The notes under the pieces were generated by a model that was not told where the DNA came from, made no database searches, and saw only the letters and a list, made by a program, of their open reading frames with translations. The translations under genes were made by a program, and so were the position numbers. From SHZI01 sp963698405 (GTDB lineage Bacteria; Pseudomonadota; Gammaproteobacteria; Steroidobacterales; GCA-2729495), in assembly GCA_963698405.1 (NCBI GenBank), contig CAVOQT010000019.1, forward strand, positions 1-38,832: a stretch of 38,832 bases of DNA, given 5' to 3'. Below are positions 25,708 to 34,024 of the stretch, piece by piece. Position 1 is the first letter of the stretch, and the number at the start of each line of letters is the position of its first letter.

Positions 25708-27426
25708 CTAACGGATGAAGCCCATACTCTCGAGCTTCACCAAAATCCGGTGGGCCGCCTGGTCCGGGCTAATACCCTGCGTATCAATCACCACCTCCGG
25801 ACTCTCAGGAACCTCGTAAGGGTCTGAAATGCCAGTGAATTCCTTGAGAATACCGGCACGCGCCTTGGCGTAGAGCCCTTTACGGTCGCGCTGTTCACAG
25901 ATCTCAATCGAGGTAGACACATATACCTCGATAAAGCCGCCGACCGGCTCCACCGACTGGCGGACCTTGCGCCGCGTAACCGTATAGGGCGCGATCGGCG
26001 CACAGATGGCCACACCACCGTTCTTGGTGATTTCGGAAGCCACATAACCGATACGCAAAATGTTGAGGTCGCGGTGCTCCTTGGAAAAGCCCAGCTCGCT
26101 GGAGAGGTTCTTGCGCACCAGGTCACCGTCAAGCAGCGTCACACGGCGGCTGCCGTTTTCGAGCAACTTGGAGAGCAGCGCACGGGCGACGGCCGACTTG
26201 CCCGAACCCGACAGGCCGGTGAAGAAGATCGTGAAACCCTGCTTGTGGCGGGCCGGATGCGTCTTGCGCAGTTCTTCAACCACCTTCGGGAAGGAGAACC
26301 ACTCGGGAATGTCGAGGCCTTCGTTCAGGCGGCGACGGAATTCGGTACCGGAAATGTTCAGCACCTTTTCGTCCTTGCCGACTTCATCCGACGGCACGTA
26401 CTGGGCGCGGTCTTCGATGTAGACCATTTCCTTGAACGGCACCATCGTGATGTCGAGTTCTGCCTCGTACTGGGCCATCAATTCCTGCGCATCGTAAGGC
26501 CCGTAGAAGGGTTCGCCCTTGGAGTCATTGCCAGGACCGGCATGATCGCGGCCGACGATGAAATGCGTGCAGCCGTAATTCTTGCGGATGATGGCGTGCC
26601 AGATCGCCTCGCGCGGGCCGGCCATACGCATGGCCAGATTCAGCAGCGACAGGGTCGTGGTTTGCTCCGGATATTGCTCGAGTACATGCTCGTAGCAACG
26701 CACACGCGTGTAGTGATCCACGTCACCGGGCTTGGTCAGGCCGACCACCGGCTGGATCAGCAGGTTGGCCTCGCACTCACGCGCAGCACGGAAAGTGAGC
26801 TCCTGGTGAGCACGATGCAGCGGATTGCGCGTCTGGAACGCTACAACCTTGCGCCAGCCCAGCTTGCGGAAACGGCCACGCAGTTCAGCCGGCGAATCGC
26901 GCCAGAGCTTGAAATCATAGTGGGTAGGCGACTCGACACCGCGCACCGTACCGCCTACATAGACGGGTCCGGCCGTATTCATGATGTAGTCCACGCCGGG
27001 ATGCTTCTGATCCTCGGTGCCATAGACGGCCCAGGCTTCCTTCGCCTTGTCCGGGGTCCAGATATCCTGGATCTGCAGCGTGGCGATCAGCACGCCTTCC
27101 TGATCGCGCAAGGCAATGACCTCACCGACCTTGATGGTCTCGGAAAAGGCCTGGCTGACATCGAGATTGATCGGCATCGACCAGATCACGCCGGACTTCA
27201 GGCGCATATCGCGCAACACATGCTCGTAATCGTCCTTGCCGAGAAAACCTTCGAGGGGCGAAAACGCACCGTTCAGGATCAACTCGAGATCGCAGAGCTG
27301 ACGCTCGCTGAGATCCCAGGACTTGTAGTTACGTGCTGTTTTCTTCTCGGCTTCTGCCGCTGCTTCACCGAGGTAGAGCTGCTTGAGTTCGCCGCCGTGT
27401 GCTTCCTTGAATGCGCCCATGGTCAC
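25708..27426 (-). CDS. Bifunctional ATP sulfurylase / adenylylsulfate kinase
   Basis: The product is a 572-residue fusion performing the first two steps of sulfate activation, sulfate to APS to PAPS. Residues about 1-390 are a homomeric-type ATP sulfurylase (Sat), with the QTRNPLHRAHQ motif (H204, H207) and VGRDHAGPG loop. Residues about 395-572 are an APS kinase (CysC), with P-loop GLSGSGKS at 404-411, then DGDLVRKNLSSELGFSKEHRD and the lid region. Most gammaproteobacteria use the CysDN GTPase-coupled sulfurylase, so this Sat-CysC fusion is distinctive. The ATG has GAGGA about 11 bases upstream. No other cys genes are nearby. It is preceded by the ssb terminator, so it has its own promoter, possibly with TATAAC at 27447-27452 as the -10. 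Confidence 0.96.
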   Translation of the reverse strand: MTMGAFKEAHGGELKQLYLGEAAAEAEKKTARNYKSWDLSERQLCDLELILNGAFSPLEGFLGKDDYEHVLRDMRLKSGVIWSMPINLDVSQAFSETIKVGEVIALRDQEGVLIATLQIQDIWTPDKAKEAWAVYGTEDQKHPGVDYIMNTAGPVYVGGTVRGVESPTHYDFKLWRDSPAELRGRFRKLGWRKVVAFQTRNPLHRAHQELTFRAARECEANLLIQPVVGLTKPGDVDHYTRVRCYEHVLEQYPEQTTTLSLLNLAMRMAGPREAIWHAIIRKNYGCTHFIVGRDHAGPGNDSKGEPFYGPYDAQELMAQYEAELDITMVPFKEMVYIEDRAQYVPSDEVGKDEKVLNISGTEFRRRLNEGLDIPEWFSFPKVVEELRKTHPARHKQGFTIFFTGLSGSGKSAVARALLSKLLENGSRRVTLLDGDLVRKNLSSELGFSKEHRDLNILRIGYVASEITKNGGVAICAPIAPYTVTRRKVRQSVEPVGGFIEVYVSTSIEICEQRDRKGLYAKARAGILKEFTGISDPYEVPESPEVVIDTQGISPDQAAHRILVKLESMGFIR

Positions 27427-27468
27427 TTATTCCTCTGAGTAAGGTGGTTATATCGCTATCCGGGTTTT

Positions 27469-27501
27469 AAAAAAGAATCGGCGCACATTGAGTGCGCCGA
27501 T
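27469..27501 (-). terminator. Rho-independent terminator downstream of ssb
   Basis: On the minus strand a perfect 10-bp stem (ATCGGCGCAC / GTGCGCCGAT) with a 5-base loop is followed by TCTTTTTT. It begins 42 bp after the ssb stop. This is the clearest intrinsic terminator in the window and separates ssb from sat-cysC. Confidence 0.93.
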
Positions 27502-27543
27502 CAGCATTCGTGCGGGAGTCTTGCCCGCCTTGTTCCGTGCGTT

Positions 27544-28032
27544 CTAGAACGGTATGTCGTCATCGAACTCCGGTGAGTCAGCTGTTGCAGACTGGGCCTG
27601 AGCCTTGGCTTGGGGCTTCCTGGCAGGGCGCGAATCGGACGCACCACCGCTGAAACTTTCGCCATCGTCCTGGGATCCGCCACCCATACCGCCGCCACGG
27701 CCACCAAGCATCTGCATCTGGTCAGCGATGATCTCGGTGCTGTAATGGTCTTTCTGTTCCTTGTCCTGCCATTTGCGCGTACGCAGCCGGCCTTCGATAT
27801 AAACCTGTGAGCCCTTTTTCAGGTATTCCGCCGAAATTTCGGCCAGCTTGCCGAACATGGCGACGCTGTGCCATTCGGTACGCTCCTGCTGCTCGCCGGT
27901 CTCCCGGTCCTTGAAGCTTTCGGAGGTCGCGATACGGAGGTTGGTTACCGCCGAACCACTGGGCATATAGCGGGTTTCCGGATCCTTGCCGAGATTTCCG
28001 ATCAGGATCACCTTGTTGATGCCACGTGCCAT
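27544..28032 (-). CDS. ssb: Single-stranded DNA-binding protein
   Basis: This 162-residue SSB protects single-stranded DNA and recruits partners in replication and repair. The OB fold occupies about residues 1-108 (INKVILIGNLGKDPETRY, WHSVAMFGKLAEISAEYLKKGSQVYIEGRLRTRKW). A short Gly-rich linker (GGRGGGMGGGSQDD) and the acidic partner-binding tip DDDIPF follow. Start: ATG at 28032 (MARGINKV) matches E. coli SSB and has GGA upstream; ATG at 28047 adds five residues and is a weaker alternative. It is divergent from uvrA across a 234-bp spacer, a widespread gammaproteobacterial arrangement. Confidence 0.97.
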   Translation of the reverse strand: MARGINKVILIGNLGKDPETRYMPSGSAVTNLRIATSESFKDRETGEQQERTEWHSVAMFGKLAEISAEYLKKGSQVYIEGRLRTRKWQDKEQKDHYSTEIIADQMQMLGGRGGGMGGGSQDDGESFSGGASDSRPARKPQAKAQAQSATADSPEFDDDIPF

Positions 28033-28200
28033 ATCGTTTCCAGCCATTACTACCGTCGGAGGGAGGGAACGCACGCCGACAGGCGCGCATCCATCTGTGA
28101 CCACATTGTAAGCAGGACGACATCAAAAGCCATCGGGATTTCTCGTCATATCCTTATGCAATGCAAGGCAACAGCGCCCCGCCCACGGCACAGGCCGGTT

Positions 28201-28229
28201 TTGGCTGCTGTCACCCCGCCCCGTATAGT
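28201..28229 (+). promoter_or_regulatory. Candidate sigma70 promoter for uvrA
   Basis: TTGGCT (-35, 28201-28206) and TATAGT (-10, 28224-28229) are separated by exactly 17 bases and lie 38 bases before the uvrA ATG. No ribosome binding site of good quality precedes the ATG, and no E. coli-type LexA box (CTGT-N8-ACAG) is seen in the 234-bp ssb/uvrA spacer. On the opposite strand TACAAT (28105-28110) is a possible ssb -10 with a poor -35. Confidence 0.5.
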
Positions 28230-28266
28230 TAGCGGTTCACTCACGATCGGCCCTGTCCCTTAGCAA

Positions 28267-31104
28267 ATGAAGTACATCAGCATCCGCGGCGCGCGGACCC
28301 ACAACCTCCAGAACCTGGATCTGGACCTGCCCAGGGACCGGCTGATCGTGATCACCGGCCTGTCCGGCTCCGGCAAGTCCTCGCTGGCGTTCGACACGAT
28401 CTATGCCGAGGGGCAGCGCCGCTACGTGGAGTCCCTGTCGGCCTATGCCCGGCAGTTCCTCTCGATGATGGACAAGCCCGACGTGGACCATATCGAGGGC
28501 CTGTCGCCGGCCATCTCGATCGAACAGAAGACCGCCTCCCACAACCCGCGCTCTACGGTCGGTACGGTCACCGAAATCTATGATTACCTGCGCCTGCTGT
28601 TCGCCCGCGCCGGCACCCCGCGCTGTCCGACCCACGGCCGTGACCTGCTGGCCCAGACCGTCAGCCAGATGGTGGACCAGGCGCTCGCGCTGCCCGAAGG
28701 CACGCGGCTCATGCTGCTCGCGCCGGTGGTACAGGCACGCAAGGGCGAACACATGCAACTGCTCGCCGAGCTGCGTACCCAGGGCTATGTGCGCGCACGA
28801 ATCGATGGCGCGATCTGCGAACTCGACGACCCGCCCAAGCTCGATCTGCGCCGCAAACACACCATCGAAGTCGTCGTGGACCGCTTCAAGGTGCGCGAAG
28901 ACGTCAAGCAGCGGCTTGCCGAGTCCTTCGAGACCGCACTGAAGCTGGCTGATGGCGTGGTACGCGTGGCATCGATGGATCCAGACACGGCAGATGCACC
29001 GGCCGAGATGCTGTTTTCCGATCGCTTCGCCTGCCCGGTCTGCAGCTTCAGCATCGCCGAACTCGAACCGCGGCTGTTCTCGTTCAACAACCCGGCGGGA
29101 GCCTGTGCGGGCTGTGACGGCTTGGGCGTGAAGCAGTTTTTCGATCCGGAACGTGTAGTTCGCTATCCGGATCTGAGCCTGGCTGGCGGTGCGATCCGTG
29201 GCTGGGACCGGCGCAATGCCTGGTACTTTTCCATGCTGCAGAGCCTGGCAAAACACTACCGCTTCGACAGCGAGCTGCCCTTCAGGGAACTGCCGGAACG
29301 TATCCAGCAGATTTTGCTTCACGGCAGCGGCGAGGAAAGCATCCAGTTCAGCTATACCACCGGCAACGGCGCGAGCATCCGCCGCAAGCACCCCTTTGAA
29401 GGCATCCTGCCCAATCTGGAACGCCGCTATCGCGAAACCGATTCCGGCATGGTGCGCGAAGAGCTGGCCAGGTTTCTCAGCAGCCAGCCCTGCCCCGAGT
29501 GCGCAGGCACCCGCCTGAATACGGCAGCGCGCCATGTCTATGTGAGCGACAAGTCGATCGCGGCAGTGACCACGATGTCGGTGGCGCATGCGCTGGAGTT
29601 TTTCCAGAACCTGCAGCTCGAGGGTTGGCGCGGCGAGATCGCCGCCAAGGTGGTCAAGGAAATCCAGAACCGCCTGCGCTTTCTGGCCGATGTCGGCCTC
29701 GACTACCTGTCACTGGACCGCAGCGCCGAAACCCTGTCGGGCGGTGAAGGCCAGCGCATCCGACTCGCCAGCCAGATCGGCTCCGGGCTGGTCGGCGTCA
29801 TGTACATCCTCGACGAGCCGTCGATCGGCCTGCACCAGCGCGATAACCGGCGCCTGCTCGATACGCTGCTGCACCTGCGCGACCTCGGCAACACGGTGCT
29901 GGTCGTCGAGCACGATGAAGAAGCGATTGCCGCCGGCGATTACGTGGTCGATCTCGGCCCCGGTGCTGGCGTACACGGTGGCCAGATCGTCGCCCAGGGC
30001 ACCCCGGCAGAGATCATGGCCAATCCGGCTTCGATCACCGGTCAGTATCTGTCGGGACACAAACAGATCCCGATGCCTGCACGGCGCCAGCCGGTGGATG
30101 CGGCGCACTGGCTGAGCATCCGCGGCGCGCGCGGCAACAACCTGGACAACATCGACGTACGCATCCCGCTCGGCGTATTCACTTGTGTAACCGGCGTATC
30201 GGGATCCGGCAAATCCACGCTGGTCAATGACACGCTGCTGCTCTACACGGCCCAGCAACTCAACGGCAGCAGCGAAACGCGGCACGCGCCCTGCGACGGC
30301 ATCGACGGACTCGATGCGGTGGACCGGGTGATCGACATCAGTCAGAGCCCGATCGGCCGCACACCGCGCTCGAACCCGGCCACCTATACCGGCGTATTCA
30401 CACCGATCCGCGAACTGTTCGCTGCCACCCAGGAAGCCCGCTCACGCGGCTACAAGGCCGGCCGCTTCAGCTTCAACGTCAAGGGCGGGCGCTGCGAAGC
30501 CTGCCAGGGCGACGGCGTGATCCGGGTGGAGATGCACTTCCTGCCCGATGTCTACGTGGCCTGCGATGTCTGCAAGGGCAAGCGCTACAACCGCGAGACG
30601 CTGGAGATCCGTTACAAGGGCAAGACGATCAGCGACATCCTCGACATGACTGTCGAAGATGCGCAGCCCTTCTTCGCCGCCGTACCGATGATTGCGCCCA
30701 AGCTGCAGACGCTGCTCGACGTGGGCCTGTCCTATATCCGTCTCGGCCAGAATGCGACCACCCTCTCAGGTGGCGAAGCGCAGCGGGTGAAGCTGGCCAA
30801 GGAACTGTCGAAGCGCGCCACCGGCAACACGCTGTATATCCTCGACGAACCGACCACCGGTCTGCACTTCCACGATATCGCACAGCTGCTTGGCGTACTG
30901 CAGAGATTGCGTGACCAGGGCAACACCATCGTCGTGATCGAGCACAATCTCGATGTCATCAAAACCGCCGACTGGATCATCGACCTCGGGCCTGAAGGCG
31001 GCAATGGCGGCGGGAAACTGATCGCCGAGGGCACGCCGGAAGACGTAGCCGCCAATCAGACGTCATACACGGGGCAGTATCTGGCTCCGTTGCTGGGAAA
31101 ATGA
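28267..31104 (+). CDS. uvrA: UvrABC excinuclease subunit A
   Basis: The 945-residue damage-recognition ATPase of nucleotide excision repair is complete. Walker A of the first ABC module is GLSGSGKSS (residues 31-39), with signature LSGGEGQR and DEPSIGLHQRD. The second module has GVSGSGKST, LSGGEAQR and DEPTTGLHFHD. Zinc-finger cysteines are visible as CPVC...CAGC in the first module and CEAC...CDVC in the second. The C terminus ends GQYLAPLLGK. It is divergent from ssb. A second, broken copy of codons around 877-918 is found 4.6 kb downstream (35544-35667), so this locus has recombined. Confidence 0.98.
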   Translation: MKYISIRGARTHNLQNLDLDLPRDRLIVITGLSGSGKSSLAFDTIYAEGQRRYVESLSAYARQFLSMMDKPDVDHIEGLSPAISIEQKTASHNPRSTVGTVTEIYDYLRLLFARAGTPRCPTHGRDLLAQTVSQMVDQALALPEGTRLMLLAPVVQARKGEHMQLLAELRTQGYVRARIDGAICELDDPPKLDLRRKHTIEVVVDRFKVREDVKQRLAESFETALKLADGVVRVASMDPDTADAPAEMLFSDRFACPVCSFSIAELEPRLFSFNNPAGACAGCDGLGVKQFFDPERVVRYPDLSLAGGAIRGWDRRNAWYFSMLQSLAKHYRFDSELPFRELPERIQQILLHGSGEESIQFSYTTGNGASIRRKHPFEGILPNLERRYRETDSGMVREELARFLSSQPCPECAGTRLNTAARHVYVSDKSIAAVTTMSVAHALEFFQNLQLEGWRGEIAAKVVKEIQNRLRFLADVGLDYLSLDRSAETLSGGEGQRIRLASQIGSGLVGVMYILDEPSIGLHQRDNRRLLDTLLHLRDLGNTVLVVEHDEEAIAAGDYVVDLGPGAGVHGGQIVAQGTPAEIMANPASITGQYLSGHKQIPMPARRQPVDAAHWLSIRGARGNNLDNIDVRIPLGVFTCVTGVSGSGKSTLVNDTLLLYTAQQLNGSSETRHAPCDGIDGLDAVDRVIDISQSPIGRTPRSNPATYTGVFTPIRELFAATQEARSRGYKAGRFSFNVKGGRCEACQGDGVIRVEMHFLPDVYVACDVCKGKRYNRETLEIRYKGKTISDILDMTVEDAQPFFAAVPMIAPKLQTLLDVGLSYIRLGQNATTLSGGEAQRVKLAKELSKRATGNTLYILDEPTTGLHFHDIAQLLGVLQRLRDQGNTIVVIEHNLDVIKTADWIIDLGPEGGNGGGKLIAEGTPEDVAANQTSYTGQYLAPLLGK

Positions 31105-31283
31105 TGACCGGGGAGGGGCAGACTCTAGTGCCCCGGACCGCCAACCTCCGGCACCCATAAACAGGCACATTATGTCATCACGCTCTATTGCGCCGCTGGT
31201 GGTGCCGGGTACACACTTGAGAGCATAAAACCAACGACCTTCCGGCCAAGGGACCGGCGGGCAACTCACCGAAGGGGATGATC
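31105..31283. other. Spacer between uvrA and the first PEP-CTERM gene
   Basis: These 179 bases hold no gene. A short hairpin (GGGGCA, 8-base loop, TGCCCC) lies just after the uvrA stop but lacks a T-run, so termination is doubtful. AAGGGG at 31272-31277 is the ribosome binding site of the next gene. No convincing promoter could be picked by eye. Confidence 0.5.
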
Positions 31284-32057
31284 ATGTTTCGTCTATCTAG
31301 CCTTCTCGCTCTCCCGGTTATCGCGCTGTTGGCGATTGCACCTGTTTCATCGCAGGCTGCCGGCGTCTTTGTTTACCTGACCGACGAGCCGGGCAATTTC
31401 GCGGACTGCGACCCGGGCGGTGCGCCGGGCGACGGTGTCATTAACTACGACGTGAGCACTGCAACCGGCGCTTGCAACTTCGGCGCCCTGCCGGGCCTCG
31501 CACTCACCTTCACCGCGGAATACGGAGCAGGGCCGGCCGCAGGCGGCAGTGGCGCCACCGGTGTCCTGTATCACATTTCCTTCACCAGCTTCACGCTCAG
31601 CAACGGGTCCGACGAGCTGATCGGCCCAGGCGATGTTGGCTTTGGATACTACGGAGCATTCGCCTTTCCGGGCGGTGCCAAATGGACTGAGACCACGCTC
31701 ACTGGCACGGCCTTTGATGTGCCGGCGGCCGCCGGCAACGTGCCAGGAGTGAACATACAGTTTATCGGGGGCGGGGGGATCGACTACGACGGTGTCTCTT
31801 GGGTGGATGCTGACATTCAGGCGGCCGGCGCCTTTGCCACCAGCAACCTCGCCGGAGATATCATCGCGCCGGGGGGTGGCCTCTTCGCAAATCTCTTCTT
31901 CACCGTGCCCTCCGGCGATGGCTTCTTCCTGCCCGGCAGCTTCGATGTCGAGGTCATCGATCCGACGGTGGTGCCGGCTCCCGCGGCGATCTGGCTGCTG
32001 GGAAGCGGCCTCGCGCTGCTCGCAGGCAGGCACCGGCGACGGCTTAAAACTGCCTGA
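31284..32057 (+). CDS. Secreted PEP-CTERM (VPAP-type) sorting-domain protein
   Basis: The roughly 257-residue exported protein has an N-terminal signal peptide (MFRLSSLLALPVIALLAIAPVSSQAA) and a C-terminal exosortase-type sorting signal. The signal consists of a VPAPAAIWLLGSGLALLAG motif-plus-helix followed by a basic RHRRR tail. The body is Gly/Ala/Phe-rich and low in lysine, as in other PEP-CTERM proteins, with no catalytic motif that I recognise. Start: ATG at 31284 is chosen because AAGGGG ends 6 bases upstream; the in-frame ATG at 31278 directly abuts that site. PEP-CTERM proteins are processed by exosortase and often relate to exopolysaccharide or surface material; no exosortase is in this window. 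It is the first gene after uvrA. Confidence 0.85.
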   Translation: MFRLSSLLALPVIALLAIAPVSSQAAGVFVYLTDEPGNFADCDPGGAPGDGVINYDVSTATGACNFGALPGLALTFTAEYGAGPAAGGSGATGVLYHISFTSFTLSNGSDELIGPGDVGFGYYGAFAFPGGAKWTETTLTGTAFDVPAAAGNVPGVNIQFIGGGGIDYDGVSWVDADIQAAGAFATSNLAGDIIAPGGGLFANLFFTVPSGDGFFLPGSFDVEVIDPTVVPAPAAIWLLGSGLALLAGRHRRRLKTA

Positions 32058-32319
32058 GGGCGCTCATCACGGCAGGCAGAAAACGCTGCTCAACGCCCGG
32101 CAAGCCGGCATTCGCCAACGCCAGAGCGACACCCCTCATTTGAGCAGCAGGGAGGGGTCAGCTGACCTATTCAAGTCGCAACGACATACGAATAAATCGC
32201 GTAAAAATCATTAATTCGTACTTTATAACGATTTGGCAATATCAACATATAGATACATATCTCGTTATATCTAACGAGATATGTATCTATATATCGCTTT
32301 ATCGTAATATTTAGCGACT
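32058..32319. other. AT-rich regulatory spacer upstream of hipB
   Basis: These 262 bases carry no gene. The first part has a possible hairpin (ACCCCTC at 32131-32137, GAGGGGT at 32152-32158) without a T-run. The second half is far more AT-rich than the rest of the window. It contains an inverted repeat TACGAAT/ATTCGTA (32187-32193, 32214-32220), TATAACGA (32224-32231) that recurs inverted as TCGTTATA (32263-32270), a TTGGCA (32233-32238) that could serve as a -35, and the large palindrome listed separately. Confidence 0.6.
32247..32292. promoter_or_regulatory. Perfect 21-bp inverted repeat, candidate HipB operator
   Basis: Two perfectly complementary 21-base arms (32247-32267 and 32272-32292) flank a 4-base centre, tatc. 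The core reads TATCTCGTTA-tatc-TAACGAGATA. It ends 27 bp before the hipB ATG and just downstream of a possible -35 (TTGGCA), so it probably overlaps the hipBA promoter. HipB-type antitoxins repress their own operons by binding inverted repeats, so an operator is the simplest reading. The AT-rich arms and missing T-run argue against an intrinsic terminator. Confidence 0.7.
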
Positions 32320-32670
32320 ATGAAAATATCCAGCTTGCTTACGGATGATGCGGCGCTGCACGAGATCGGCAAGCGCATTGCCGCGCGTCGGATTGATCTG
32401 CAGCTGACTCAGGCTGCCGTAGCCGAGCAGGCCGGCATCGCCAAGCGCACCCTCGAACGAATGGAAGCCGGCCACTCCTCGCAACTGTCCACCCTGATCC
32501 GGGTGTTGCGGGTGCTGGATGCCCTACCCGAACTGGATAAACTGATTCCCGAAACCGGCCCACGGCCAATGGATCTGCTAAAGCGCAAGAGCAAGGTCCG
32601 ACAGCGGGCCTCAGGTCGACGCGCTACCAAGCCAACCAGCGAAGCCTGGAGTTGGGACAAAGACGAGTGA
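32320..32670 (+). CDS. hipB: HipB-type helix-turn-helix antitoxin/repressor
   Basis: This 116-residue Xre/HipB-like DNA-binding protein has a helix-turn-helix at about residues 27-50 (LQLTQAAVAEQAGIAKRTLERMEAG), followed by the dimerisation helices SSQLSTLIRVLRVLDALPELDKLIP. A basic C-terminal tail (RKSKVRQRASGRRATKPT) could contact DNA or the toxin. It lies directly upstream of hipA with a 4-bp GTGA overlap, the normal antitoxin-toxin order. It is expected to neutralise HipA and to repress the operon through the palindrome upstream. No clear ribosome binding site precedes the ATG. The name follows its position; direct identity to E. coli HipB is not claimed. Confidence 0.88.
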   Translation: MKISSLLTDDAALHEIGKRIAARRIDLQLTQAAVAEQAGIAKRTLERMEAGHSSQLSTLIRVLRVLDALPELDKLIPETGPRPMDLLKRKSKVRQRASGRRATKPTSEAWSWDKDE

Positions 32671-33974
32671 GCACGGTTGGCGAAGTCCGGCTGTGGGGCC
32701 GAACCATCGGCGCCGTCGCCCTGCAGGAAGACGAAGACGTCGCGGCATTTGAATACGAGCCCGCATTTGCGCAAAGCGGTATCCAGGTCGCGCCGATAAC
32801 GATGCCGCTGTCCCGGCGTGTGTATCGCTTTCCGGAGCTGTCCCGCCAGACTTTTCTGGGACTCCCCGGCCTGCTGGCTGACTCGCTGCCGGACAAGTTC
32901 GGCAACGCCTTGATCGATGCATGGCTGGCCTCACAGGGTCGGCAACCGGCATCGTTCAACGCGGTGGAGCGGCTTTGTTATACCGGTGAACGCGGCATGG
33001 GGGCGCTGGAATTTGCCCCCTCAATCGGCCCCAGGGCACGACAGACGAATCCCATCGAAATCGGCAAGCTCGTGGAACTCGCATCGCAGGTATTGACCGA
33101 TCGAAACAACTTGCAGGCCTCGTTTGCCGACGGAGAGAAGGAGCATGCGCTGAGAGACATACTGCGCGTGGGCACCTCCGCCGGTGGCGCAAGGGCCAAG
33201 GCGGTGATTGCCTGGAACCCGACAACCAGGGAAGTACGGTCGGGCCAGGTGCAGGCCGCGAAGGGCTTTGAATACTGGCTACTGAAATTTGACGGCGTCA
33301 GCGGCAACAAGGACAAGGAACTGGAAGACCCGCAGGGCTATGGCGCGATCGAATACGCCTACGCCTTGATGGCGCGCGAATGTGGTATCGACATCAGCGA
33401 GTGCCGCTTGTTTGAGGAGAATGGCCGACGCCATTTCATGACACGCCGTTTTGATCGCCTTGCCAGCGGCGAAAAGCTGCATATGCAGTCGCTCTGTGCA
33501 TTGGCGCACTACGATTTCAATATGGCCGGCGCCTACAGCTACGAACAGGCGCTATTGGCGATGCGGCAGTTGCAGTTACCCATGCAGGCCATCGAACAGC
33601 AGTTCCGGCGCATGGCCTTCAACATCGTGGCGCGCAATCAGGACGACCATGTGAAAAACATCGCTTTCCTGATGAATAAATCAGGCGAGTGGTCGCTCGC
33701 GCCGGCCTTCGACGTCACTTACAGCTTCAATCCCTCGGGAACATGGACGGCCAGCCACCAGATGACGATGAATGGCAAGCGGGAACACTTCAGCATGGAC
33801 GACTTCAATGCCTGTGCCAGGTCCGCTTCGATGAAACGAGGGCGCGCGGCGACGATCGTTGCCGAGGTGCAGGCTACGGTATCGAAATGGCGATCGTTTG
33901 CTGAGCAAGCCGGCCTGCCGGAAGCTGTGCGCGAAAAGATTCAGCGAAGCCTGAATTTGCAGCCGTTCGCATAA
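32667..33974 (+). CDS. hipA: HipA family serine/threonine kinase toxin
   Basis: The 435-residue HipA-like kinase is complete. The N-terminal subdomain (VGEVRLWGRTIGAVALQED, then PGLLADSLPDKFGNALIDAWL) is typical. The Gly-rich ATP loop reads GTSAGGARAKA with S171 and K178. The catalytic region has NIVARNQDDHVKNIAFLM (D326/D327), and the metal-binding Asp is D349 in LAPAFDVTYS. E. coli HipA phosphorylates glutamyl-tRNA synthetase and causes growth arrest and persistence; the target here is unknown. Start: GTG at 32667 overlaps the hipB stop as GTGA, giving MSTVGEVRLWG; an in-frame TTG at 32652 is less likely. The gene is intact, so the module may be active. Confidence 0.93.
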   Translation: MSTVGEVRLWGRTIGAVALQEDEDVAAFEYEPAFAQSGIQVAPITMPLSRRVYRFPELSRQTFLGLPGLLADSLPDKFGNALIDAWLASQGRQPASFNAVERLCYTGERGMGALEFAPSIGPRARQTNPIEIGKLVELASQVLTDRNNLQASFADGEKEHALRDILRVGTSAGGARAKAVIAWNPTTREVRSGQVQAAKGFEYWLLKFDGVSGNKDKELEDPQGYGAIEYAYALMARECGIDISECRLFEENGRRHFMTRRFDRLASGEKLHMQSLCALAHYDFNMAGAYSYEQALLAMRQLQLPMQAIEQQFRRMAFNIVARNQDDHVKNIAFLMNKSGEWSLAPAFDVTYSFNPSGTWTASHQMTMNGKREHFSMDDFNACARSASMKRGRAATIVAEVQATVSKWRSFAEQAGLPEAVREKIQRSLNLQPFA

Positions 33975-34024
33975 TTAAGACAGTCACGGGGAAGGTCACG
34001 CCATAAACGCCCCTGCCTCACCTC

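Noticed and set aside
26074..27438. 454-codon open frame on the plus strand
   Set aside because: It is antisense to the sat-cysC fusion, has a composition unlike a normal protein and shows no recognisable motif.
28033..28266. LexA (SOS) box in the ssb/uvrA spacer
   Set aside because: No CTGT-N8-ACAG palindrome is present. A lineage-specific LexA motif cannot be excluded.
28237..29589. 450-codon open frame on the minus strand
   Set aside because: It is antisense to the first half of uvrA, which has every expected motif.
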